From contig CM043699.1 in the NCBI GenBank assembly GCA_023935145.1, positions 125,501,036 through 125,565,035 on the forward strand: DNA of 64,000 nucleotides, written 5' to 3'. A program made the position numbers and the translations under genes. Positions within the stretch are counted from its first letter, which is position 1, and each line of letters opens with the position of its first letter. Below, in pieces: positions 54,476 through 64,000 of the stretch. The stretch comes from Bretschneidera sinensis. Taxonomy: Eukaryota; Streptophyta; Magnoliopsida; Brassicales; Akaniaceae. The notes below the pieces were generated by a model that saw only the letters and a program-made list of their open reading frames with translations, did not search any database and was not told the DNA's origin.

Positions 54476-56947
54476 AGGTATGCCTATCGGTAACTCTTAT
54501 ATAACTCTTCACAGTAATGATAGTTAAGCATTTTATTCTTCACTACAAATCTAAATTAGCTAATCTTTCTTTAACAACAATATCACGTCGTAATCCAAAT
54601 CATAACATCATTGTACCATAATAATCTGATTACTCCCATTTATAGTTAACCAATTTTTGTTCTACAGCTTTCTTCTCTAAGTTCAACACTTCGCTGATTT
54701 CGTATATGACTTGATAAATTTTGTCCTTGAACACTACTTGAACTTCTCAAGGATTTTACGTATATAATTATTCCAAAAATGTTTCTTATACTTCAAACTT
54801 ATCACCCTCTTAAAATCCTTCCGTTCTTTTACATAACTCTGTAAACCTAATCGTTTATTTGATCATACTTGTAGCATGTCAATTCATACTTAGACCTTCA
54901 TTTCTTCTCCAACTCATCTGTTATACTTTTATTCTCCTTTTCTTTTCCATCATCTTTTCTCCAAACATTAACAATAGCTTTAAAAATTTTAAGGTTATAC
55001 TGCCAAGAAGTCTTCAATAGAACATAATTCAAGCGTCAGTCCATAAGTCCTTATATTTAATTTAATATATATTCCACTTCTCCTAATCTTTACTATGGTG
55101 TTCCAGTTCCCTTTCATCATAATAGCAAAGCCAAATTCTTTATATCTGACAAAAGTTCACTTAACTCAACTATCTTCTTTTATAACAACTCACTGATAAC
55201 AAGGATTTCCTTACTCCTTAATCAAATCTTTTCGTTAAGCCATTGAAACATAATATCTTCATTTCTTTAACTAGTCTCCATCAATCCAAAAAATCTCTTA
55301 TACACTCAAATTACTCTCTTAACTTAGCCGCATCTTCAACTCTTTCTCTTTTCTTGTTTCTCATTCTGATCCATTTAAGAAATCAAAACTTATAGGAATC
55401 ATTTAAGCTTTCATCTCTACACTTTTCCTCACCAACCTTAAATCTTATTTTATGACGTACAATGGAATCTACTAATCTCCTTTAATTGACCATCAGTAAT
55501 AGTCCTCCAATAAAATATATAACATTCACATTATACAATCTACTCCCTTCCTAAAAAATACATCTTAATTCGATTATGATTTATATTTTCCCTTCATATT
55601 CTTAGTAAAAATCTCTATTTAACTTCTAAACATTTCCCAATAATTCCTTAATCGTTTTAAAGTCTTCCTTTAACTTTACATTATACTCCAATATGGCTTC
55701 AAAACAATTAGTAACCCTTGCTTTCTCTAATCATCTCTTTCACCACTAAGTTCTCCCAATTCTAATATTTCCTGGTGTAATCCTAACTTCATTTATTCTT
55801 AAATTACTAACCTTTCTCTTGCAATCTCTTTCTTTACACTATTACTAACAATTGTTAAGTCCTTATTAACCATGGTGAGGATTAAAGGTAATTACCTCAA
55901 TCTCAATTCTTCAATACTTTACTCATACCGCAAACCCTTAGTCCTGTATTCCTTACCTAATTCTCTTATCTCTTACTATACTCTTAGTTTTTCCATCACA
56001 CACCTTTTTAACACCTCTAGTTGCATAACAATATCCTAATCAAGCTTCTTTATTAAGCATAAACGTCGTACTTTCACTAGCCTTCTACGTTTCTAATACT
56101 ATAATTACCTTTGATTATCATCTCTTACCCCTCACTAGATACCCGAAACATTCTTCAAACTTATATCTCCCAATAAAACAAAAATCTTATACTCATTCAA
56201 TGAGAATCAATAGTTGATTTCTCATTTTCACATTTAAATTCACGACATTTCTAGGTTTTTGAATAAGTCTACCATCTCCTAGCATCACACTTCGCTTAAC
56301 ATAGGATCAAATCAATGATTTACTACGACTTTCTCATTTACCACTTTTCACATAATAAACCTTTATAGTCTAAATTTATAATCGACCTTTAACTAAGATC
56401 CTCTACTTTGAACCCATCGTATGAAATACTCTAATTAAGTCCATAAAATCATTGCTTAATAAAAATACACCTTCTTTTTCATCTCTCTTAAAGCCTCAAG
56501 ATATCACAAAATCTATACTTGTAGAGTACCTAGCACTCATTCCTTAATCAGTTAAAAATTCCTCTAATTTTGTTGTTACTAATTCTTATTGATTCTTACA
56601 CCTCACACTAACCACTTGTCCAAGAATTTTCTCTCACCCTTTTAAATAATAAAAATTTCCATCTAAACCCCTACTAGTATTCTAATCGTTCTTGTCGAGT
56701 CTCACTTTTTGATGACACATTTACAAATCTTATGAATCGGTAATTTTCCCAACTCTCAAACCTCTCCACGGTTTCTAATAGACAGAGACAACCTAAACCT
56801 TCAAAACACTCTAAGTCCAATACCCAAACAACCATCTTTTTCCATACTCAACACCTAGGCACACATACATACAAACTTACTACTTAGGACTTCATCTATT
56901 TTAGGTTCACTATTCAAACAATAACTATTTCTTAAGCCAATAGTACA
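54476..56947. other. Anonymous G-poor AT-rich stretch
   Basis: About 2.5 kb without any ORF over 60 codons on either strand. Base use is strongly one-sided: many T and C, few G on the + strand, like 52948-53714. It may be the rest of the minus-strand element of P after long decay. I see no motif, repeat unit or RNA gene in it. Confidence 0.45.
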
Positions 56948-58179
56948 TTATGAGTCTTAAATATTGCATATTTAATCCCTTTAATTTATATTTGTTAGGT
57001 TCTTAATTTGTATTATTTCACTTTATTTTATGTCTTTTTTGTGTTTTGTGTACTTTTATAGGTTTGTGGAGAAAATGAGGCATTTATGGAGATATCAAGC
57101 TTCAAGAGCAAAAAGGATGCATAATGCGATCGATCGCACGAGATATGCGATTGAGTGCATCTGCGCTCGAGCACACCTACCTACGAACGAGTGCATGGTC
57201 AACATCTCACATCAAAATATTCGTAGTTCAGTGCATCTGCGATAGATCGTAACAGAGATACGATCGTGCGCACAAGACATGCGATCGATCGCACCATTCT
57301 GCGATTAAGCGCACTCGGACCAGTATCCCACATCGAATTTGAAACCTACAGTGCTCTGAGACTCCCCCAATATAAACACCATCTGACTTCATCATTCAGG
57401 GTGCAATTCCTAAGCCATTTGGTGTTAACCGGTGGATGTCTGCTGGCATTCTGGTGGATCCTGAAGGCTTTGCTACCATGAGGGGAAGTGCCGCCCAACA
57501 GGGAGTGGAATTTCTCCCATGTAAAGTAATTTATTTCTTTTTAGTTAAATGTTTAGCACTTTTATTATGAACTGTAGTTTCATAACTATGAGTGACTAGA
57601 ATCTTCAACTAAGGTTGAAGATGAAGCCTTGCTGTTGTTTGGCATATTAGTTTCAGTTTTGTTTATACAATTCTGTTGTTTTTAGTATAAATGTTCTGTC
57701 AATTATTTGAGTAGAATCTTATGATTGATTGTGTTTAAATTGTTCTGTTGGATATTCCTTGTGTTTCATCTGATGGATACATCAAATTGTTTTTTATTAA
57801 ACTGGATTTCCTTTGTGATTTGTTAAAAGCGGATACATTGGATGCTTTTGGTTTAATTGGGATATTTGTTGTTTTTTGTCTTAAGTTGGATTCATGAAAT
57901 TTTTTGATAGGCTATCTTTAGAACATTGAGATATATGCTTAACTTTGGTGGGGTGGATTCAGAAACCTTAGTCTTTTTATTAGTTTTTAAAATCAATTTA
58001 GTTTAGCTTTTATTTATTTTGCAACATATAATACAAAACTCGGAACTAGGTTAAGATAAGATTAGTTTAGATAAATTTATATTTTCACAACGCAATTCCT
58101 TGTGGATTCGACCTCGCACTTGCACAACGCTACATTGCAAATGACTCGTGCGCTTGCGAATAATTTAAAACTCACAACA
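56948..58179 (+). repeat. 5' LTR of element N (labelled M; same family as E)
   Basis: The LTR runs from about TTATGAGTC to CTCACAACA and is followed by a PBS. It is alignable with the LTR of E over the whole length with many small differences. The U3 motifs are at 57126, 57147, 57163, 57183, 57239, 57260, 57281 and 57301, with several CG changed to TG or CA. ATCCCACATCG is at 57324-57334 and TATAAAC at 57371. It is much older than E. Confidence 0.88.
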
Positions 58180-58185
58180 AGTTTT

Positions 58186-58401
58186 TGGTGCCGTTGCTGG
58201 GGAGTTGTTTTGTTTGTGAAATTTTTGTCTAAATTAATTTTATTTTTCTACTAGTTAGTTAGCATTATTTGTTTTGATTTTTCTGTTTGGCAATTTTATT
58301 TCATTTTATTTGTTTCTATTTGTTTATAAAAAATAAAAATAAATGTATTTTTTATTTTTTTTTTTGCAAATTTCTGCTGGTAGGTTATTTTAGCGCTTTT
58401 T
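58186..58401 (+). other. PBS and leader of N
   Basis: TGGTGCCGTTGCTGGGGA (58186-58203) is the tRNA-Asp site with two changes. It is followed by a T-rich leader to the gag start. The leader has no A-run like that of E. Confidence 0.85.
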
Positions 58402-60147
58402 GTGTGGTTTATGCTTGGTCAAAGATCCTTGAATTTAGATTTGACACATTTAGATCCTGACTTAGAAAGAACTCTTAGGAGGCAGAAGAGAGCACTAGTT
58501 GAAATAGGAGAAAATTTTAGGAATTCAAATCATCCTGAGCATGTAGAGCAACCTAGAGCTTGGAACGTGGATTCCACTACATCCCTTAGGGATTTGTTCG
58601 CACCCGTTGCGACCAATTCATCTTCTTGCATAGTGTTGCCACCTACCAATGCCACCCATTTTGACTTGAAACCCTATGTCATCCAACTCCTACCCTCATT
58701 CCGTGGCCTAGATCTTGAAAATCCTTATAGCCATATAAAGAAGTTCAAAGATATTTGTGCTACATTCAAATTCCAGAACTTCTCTGAGGAGTCTGTCCAT
58801 CTTCGACTTTTCCCTTTTTCTCTTCATGATAGAGGTAGGGTGTAGTTGGATTCCAACACGTCCGGGTCTATCACATCTTGGGAAAACTTGCTTAGTAAAT
58901 TTTATCATAAGTTTTTCCCAATGTCAAGAGTGAATGAGTGCCGAAAGGAGATTAGTTCTTTCACTCAGGACGAGGATAAGAAGTTCTCTGAAAGCTGGGA
59001 ATGCTTCAAAGGGTTACTGATCAGATGCCCTCCACATGGATATGAGAAGTGGAGACTCGTTCAATTCTTCTACCAAGGGTTGACTCAACCCAACTATAGT
59101 ATGATTGAGTCTATGAATAGGGGTGCATTCTTAAGTCTGACAGGAGATGAAGCATGCAACGCATTGGACAAGTTGTCCGATAACTCGCAGCAGTGGGATT
59201 TTTCAAGCTGTCGAGATAAGTCCGTCCGTGCTCCCAAGAAAAGAGGCATCTATGAGGTCAGGGAAGATGCTGACTTGAGGCTAAAGTTAAATGCTCTCAC
59301 TAAGAAGATTGACGCTCTCACTGTGGGCCAATCCATCAATGCTGCCAACATATTCCATGCTAAAAGCTATTCCATCTATGCTAGTCCCATGCATCTAGCA
59401 CAGAATTGTCCATTAATGCCAGCTTTTGTCGAGTATCCTATGGAACAAGTAAATGCTTTTAATGACTATCAGAGGTAGTCGAATGGATCGTACTCCGAGA
59501 CATACAATCCAGGGTGGTGGAACCACCTAAATTTTTCATGGAAGCAGAACCAACCAATGAATCAGGGAGGAGCCCCTTATCATGTTCACAATCAGTATCT
59601 TCCTAGATTTGCCCCATAAATTCCTAATCATGGTCGTTCTGCTCATCCCGCACCATCACCTGCTTACCAAGCACCCACTCAAACACTCGCACTAGTTTCA
59701 CAGTCGCTAGAGGACACCCTTAAGGAGTACATGAATACGACTAGCCAAAATATGAGTGATGTGAGGAGTGCAACAGTGGTAAACACCCAAGCAATTGCCA
59801 AGCTGGAGAGTCAAATAGGGAAAATTGCAAGTCACTTGGGTGAGAAAGAGAAAGGAAAGTTCCCCAGTCAACCCATGCCCAACCCGAAGGGACAATTTAT
59901 GGTTGGAAATTCTTCACATCTTACGCACTGGGAGGAACAAGGGCAATTGATTGTTACACTAAGGTCTGGGAGACAAGTGGACAATCGAGTAGAAGAGACC
60001 CCTATTGTGCAGCAAGGGGAAGAAGGTGGCAATAAGGAGAAGAGAGATGCTGAGCTATCTACAGCCACACCTACTGTGAAGGACCCTCCTAGGTCATTTA
60101 TACCTAAAGTGCCCTACCCCAAGAGATTACAGGCGCCCAAGAAATGA
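58402..60147 (+). pseudogene. gag: Element N gag, broken
   Basis: A full-length Gag of the E family; it shows what E lost. The capsid part has LRDLFAPVATNSSS, FDLKPYVIQLLPSFRGLDLE and a stop at 58843-58845. It continues in frame with NLLSKFYHKFFPMSRVNECR and FFYQGLTQPNYSMIESM to 59478. The zinc knuckle reads YSIYASPMHLAQNC, the first two cysteines being tyrosine, so it should not hold zinc. After further stops the C-terminal part (NTQAIAKLESQIGKIASHLG, TLRSGRQVDN) ends at a stop at 60145-60147. Confidence 0.88.
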
Positions 60148-61651
60148 GGGACGTATGAGAAAATTTTGGAGGTATTCAAGCAAGTCCAAATCAATATCCC
60201 ATTTTTGGATGCCATCCATCAAGTGCCGTCATATGCCAAGTTTTTAAAGGACTTGATCAATATCAAGAGGAGGATGAATGTCCCGAAGGAGGCATTTTTG
60301 ACCGAGTAGGTTAGTTCAATCCTTCAGTGCAAGCTACCCATAAAGTATAAGGACCCGGGGTGTCCTACCATCTCTTGCACGATAAGAGTCAGCCAGATCG
60401 ATAGGGCTCTATTGGATCTAGTAGCAAGTGTGAATCTTCTGCCTTACTCAGTCTATCTACAGTTAGGGTTAAGAGAACTGAAGCCCACCAACACAACACT
60501 TCAACTGGCTGACAGGTCAGTGAAAATACCACGGGGAATAGTTGAGGACGTTTTGATAAAAGTAGATAAGTTCTATTTCCCAGTGGATTTTATTGTGCTT
60601 AACACAGAACCGGTTCAGAATGTAGGGATTCAGATACCGATTATTCTAGGGCAACCATTCTTAGCCATGGCTAACGCCCGGATCAATTGTAGGACAGGGC
60701 TAATGAAGATTTCCATCGAAAATATAACATTGGAGTTAAACATCTTTGATATCACTAGGCAACCACTGGAGTATGATGAAGTGAGAAATATATGCTTGAT
60801 AGAGGAGATTCTTGAGGAGACCGTGGACGAATCAAGCATTGAGGATCCCTTGGAGGCATGTTTTGCTCACTTTGGAGAGGACTTGGGCTTAGATAAGCTA
60901 CTTAAGGAAGTGAATGCTATTTTGGAGTCTGATCCTCAAGAAAGTAATAAGACAGAGGAAACTGTAGCACTTGAACCCCCCAATAAGGAACTTAAGCCTT
61001 TACCGGATAATCTTAAGTATAAGTTCCTAGGTCCAGCCGATTGTTTGCCTGTGATTATAGCTTCCGATTTGGGTGAGGCTCAAGAGGAGAAATTATTAGA
61101 TGTTCTAAGATACCACAAGGAAGTTATCGGATGGACTATTGAGGATATCAGGGGAATCAGCCCCTCAGTGGTGATACACAAGACACATTTGGAGGAGAAT
61201 GCCAAGCCATCGAGGGAGCCACAAAGAAGGCTCAACCCAACTATCCAAGAGGTTGTGAGGGCAGAAATAATTAAGCTGTTAGATGCAGGGATCATTTATC
61301 CCATCTCTGATAGCAAGTGGGTGAGCCCGATTCATGTCGTGCCCAAGCGAGTGGGATTGACAGTAGTAAAGAATAAGGACGATGAGTTGGTGCCAACTCG
61401 TGTTCAGTCAGGGTGGAGAGTGTGTATAGACTACCGTAAGCTGAACGTTACCACAAGGAATGATCACTTTCCACTGCCATTTATTGATCAGATAGTGGAG
61501 CGTTTGGCTGGGCACGAGTATTATTATTTTTTGGATTGTTATTCTGGATATAACCAGGTCCCCATGGACCCCGAAGATCAAGAGAAGACCACATTTACCT
61601 GTCTTTTTAGGACATTCACCTACCGTCGCATGCCCTTTGGGTTATGCAATG
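60148..61651 (+). pseudogene. pol: Element N pol (protease, linker, RT start), interrupted by O
   Basis: Pre-protease sequence (VPSYAKFLKDLIN) has a stop at about 60307-60309. The protease active segment reads DLVASVNLL, glycine being changed to valine. The frame at 60412-61651 continues through GQPFLAMANARIN, one acidic motif copy (PLEACFAHFGEDLGLDKLL) and KYKFLGPADCLP into RT. RT shows IDYRKLNVTTRNDHFPLP, YYFLDCYSGYNQV and MPFGLCN. The RT stops at 61651, exactly where the LTR of O begins; the catalytic box is not reached and should lie beyond O, outside the window. Confidence 0.9.
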
Positions 61652-63006
61652 TGATAGACGCTTAAATATACATATTTAAGTCCCCTTATTTACACTTGTT
61701 AGATCCTTTATTACGTTAATTTGGTATCTTTTACTCCATTTGTGTGTTTTACATGTTTTTGTAGGGTCTTGGAGAAAAAGAAGCAATTTTGGCACTTTAA
61801 GGAAGAAATCTAGAAGCCCTGGAGCACTTTCTGGACAAAGGGCGATCGAGCGCACATGCAGTGCGATCGAGCGCACATACGATCGTGCGCACACTTGTAG
61901 GATCGAGCGCACACTGCGATCGAGCGCAAGGACACATGCGATCGAGCGCAAATGTACAGGCGTGAATAGTAAACTGCAGAACTCTATTTTGGAAATAACC
62001 CTATTTTGGAAATAACTCTATTTTGGAAATAAAGGAGTTTTGTGTTTTAGGAAAGTTTAGAAACTCATGAGTTTATTAGGACTTCTCAAAGACCTATAAA
62101 TACACTTGTAAACTCACACACAAAAAGACACCTTAGATAGAAAACACTTTTCTCTTTTGCTTTAGCTTGGAGAAGGAGACCGTGGAGCAGAATTGACGCC
62201 TCTTCTCTCGGGTTTCTTCTTTCCTTTTTATTTTATTATGTGTAATTAAATTCTTAGTAGGGCTTGGTTGAAACCCTAATTATGTTTACTCAATAAATTT
62301 AGTATTGGCGCCTTTGCGATATTTATGTTGTGTTGCTTAAACTTGATTAATACCTGCTTTTATTTAAATTCCTCATATGTATATGTCTGATCAATATGTG
62401 CATGTGGTATGGACTTGTTAGTTAGATCAATTTGGATGACCGAGTCCTGGGTCTAACATTAGTAACAAGGGATATCTTATCTGGATACCCGGGTTAATCA
62501 ACATGGGAAACCGGGAGTAGATACCATGCCCTAGGTCTCATGTGGTTGTCGATTTCCATAGTACTTATGTTTTCTTAAGGAACAACTCAAGCAGATACCA
62601 TGCTGAATCCCTTAAGGAAGAAAAGAGTTAGAGTAGATACCATGCCTAACTCGTTGCTTAGGGAAATCAATAGCTTAAGGAGTAGATACCATGCCCTTAG
62701 GTTGGCGACCAGTAGGTATACATGGCATGAATAAAGCATTGGCATACTATATATTGTGGTAGCATAATTAGTGGTGGATATCAAGTCCCTACGCCTTTAT
62801 CCTTAGTATTTCATCTTTATTATTTCTCAACACTTTTATTATTTCTATCTTTTTATATTGCGAATATAATTCTAAACTGAACTTTACCAATCCCTGTGGA
62901 GATGATCTTGCATTCGCACACTATACTACACTGTTGACCTTGTGCACTTGCAAGTAAAACAAGTACGATTATTCACCTATTTATTTAGGCATATTTTCGC
63001 ACAACA
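61652..63006 (+). repeat. 5' LTR of O
   Basis: The LTR runs from TGATAGACGC to TTTTCGCACAACA, 1355 bp. U3 has six 12-bp motifs at 61842, 61863, 61879, 61899, 61916 and 61938, and a TATA box (CTATAAATAC) at 62093-62102. GAAATAAC-type short repeats lie at about 61990-62030. The middle part matches A's LTR closely. Confidence 0.9.
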
Positions 63007-63012
63007 AGTTTT

Positions 63013-63030
63013 TGGCGCCGTTGCCGGGGA
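63013..63030 (+). other. Primer binding site of O (tRNA-Asp)
   Basis: TGGCGCCGTTGCCGGGGA, undamaged, starts seven bases after the LTR end, as in E. Confidence 0.93.
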
Positions 63031-63370
63031 TTGTGCTAAATTTCTTTTTGGAATTAATTTCTTTAGTTTTTTTTTATTATTATTTTAATTTATTCTATTT
63101 GATTATGTTCTGTTTTATTTTTTATTTTTATCTTATCAAAAATCAGATTTATTCCTTCTTTTTCTGTTTTTGTTTAGGTGTGCAGAGGAGGAGTTTTTGT
63201 CCTCATTGCGATCGAGCGCACTACTTGGTGCGATCGGTCGCAAGCTCAGTGCGATCGAGCGCAGTTTAGGGTGCGCTCGAGCGCAAAAGGTCCAGAGAGT
63301 ACCCGAGCAGCAGTACTAAAACTGCTGCACTGAAGCTTTTCAACTAATTTATTCAAAGGGAGAAGCACCA
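63031..63370 (+). other. Leader of O with CGATCG-type motifs
   Basis: A T-rich part runs to about 63165. Four 12-bp motifs follow at 63208, 63230, 63251 and 63273 (GCGATCGAGCGC, GCGATCGGTCGC, GCGATCGAGCGC, GCGCTCGAGCGC) at 21-22 bp steps. These are the U3-type motifs but here lie in the transcribed leader, between PBS and gag. Confidence 0.75.
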
Positions 63371-64000
63371 ATGACAGAAGCTCAATATACTTGTCTAGAT
63401 GCTATGGAGAGGAAGCTAGATATGCTCATATATGCCATGACTAGTCAAAACATATCACCTAGTCCGCGAGGCAAACCACTCCAGGTATGTGCTATATGTT
63501 CTTGTTTTGATCACACTACTAACACTTGCCCTTTGTATTCATATGCAGATCAAGAGCAAGCAAATTATGAGGGACCGCACAATGCATATACAAATACCTA
63601 CAATCCTGGATGGAAGCACCACCCCAACCTCTCATGGAGCAACACTCAAAATGTTCAAGGACAGCAACAATACTTCCAACCAGTGCCGGAATCAGAAAAT
63701 AGTGACCTAGAGAGTCTTATGAGGCAACTGATGACTTCACAAGAACAGTTCATGATTGAGCAACGACAAATCAATACCAAGCATGAGCAAGCTATTCATA
63801 TATTGGAAGTACAAATGGGGGAATTAGCTAAGGAGCTAAGTGAACAAAAGCAAGGTGTTGTTAAACAAGTCTTTCGTGACCATCATATTGATCCCTTGGC
63901 AACCACCTTCACCCATTATTTCAAAAGATCAGATATTGAGACAAAATCAGAAGATGTTACTAAAGACCTCATTGAAACTGTGCACGTCCTAGAGGCCTTT
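63371..64000 (+). CDS. gag: Element O gag, open at the window edge
   Basis: The ATG at 63371 lies in the context CACCAATGA. The frame is open for 210 codons to the window end without a stop. Near residue 39 is a complete CCHC zinc knuckle, CAICSCFDHTTNTC. It is followed by NTYNPGWKHHPNLSW, the conserved segment of this lineage, and a Gln/Glu-rich region likely to form a coiled coil (MRQLMTSQEQFMIEQRQ, MGELAKELSEQKQG). The capsid part that N and J have before the zinc knuckle is missing, since the knuckle comes about 40 residues after the start. The product may bind RNA but not form a normal capsid. Whether pol follows cannot be seen. Confidence 0.82.
   Translation, partial: MTEAQYTCLDAMERKLDMLIYAMTSQNISPSPRGKPLQVCAICSCFDHTTNTCPLYSYADQEQANYEGPHNAYTNTYNPGWKHHPNLSWSNTQNVQGQQQYFQPVPESENSDLESLMRQLMTSQEQFMIEQRQINTKHEQAIHILEVQMGELAKELSEQKQGVVKQVFRDHHIDPLATTFTHYFKRSDIETKSEDVTKDLIETVHVLEAF

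Larger units (their letters stand above)
61652..64000 (+). mobile_element. Element O: Tat-like element inserted in N, 5' part
   Basis: 5' LTR (61652-63006), intact PBS, leader and an open gag that continues past the window end. It is inserted in the RT of N. The LTR is of the same family as that of A (519-1747). The undamaged PBS and open gag suggest a fairly young insertion; its 3' LTR and target duplication are outside the window. Confidence 0.88.

Overview
The window is plant nuclear DNA from a gene-poor, repeat-rich (heterochromatin-like) region, most likely a dicot. Nearly all of it can be assigned to LTR retrotransposons, mostly Ty3/gypsy of the Tat/Athila type. The evidence is primer binding sites complementary to the 3' end of tRNA-Asp (TGGCGCCGTTGCCGGGGA and decayed forms), G-rich polypurine tracts just before LTR starts, gag zinc knuckles, and RT/RNase H/integrase motifs. 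No ordinary host gene, rRNA, tRNA gene or CRISPR array was found. Nearly every coding region is broken. The two exceptions are the single ORF of element E and the open gag of element O at the right edge.

The layout is a set of nested insertions, named here by letter. A (1-1747) is the 3' end of a Tat-like element inserted in the gag of B. B (1748-9376 and 12228-14029, + strand) is an Athila-like element with gag, pol, an env-like ORF and a 3' LTR. B is interrupted by D (9377-12227, - strand), an internally deleted relative. C (14030-14141 and 19806-26873, + strand) is a decayed Tat/Athila-type element whose gag is hit by B and, 112 bp further on, by E. E (14142-19800) is a young non-autonomous element with near-identical LTRs and a GGCAT target duplication. 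C is followed by a ~54-bp minisatellite (27085-28262), then chromovirus-like elements I (+), G (-) and H (-) up to 36528, and an unassigned stretch with large palindromes.

A Mutator-like DNA transposon K (38227-38298 and 48071-50260) holds the complete 9.8-kb Athila-type element J (38299-48070, - strand, TGACT duplication). K is cut off by a long Tekay/Del-like LTR P (50262-52947, - strand). P is followed by G-poor sequence that carries an LTR fragment L. From 56948, element N (5' LTR, PBS, gag, pol) is of the same family as E. Its RT is interrupted by O (61652 to the window end), of the same family as A.

The most interesting signals are regulatory and structural. LTRs of several families carry clusters of short palindromic, CpG-containing motifs just upstream of their TATA boxes. 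In E, M and O the CGATCG-type motif recurs at alternating ~21 and ~16 bp spacings. A CCCACATCG box sits about 33 bp upstream of TATA in E, N and J. Extra polypurine-tract-like copies occur at matching places in E and J. E keeps a continuous 573-codon ORF although capsid, protease and most of pol are gone, so it probably moved using proteins supplied in trans.
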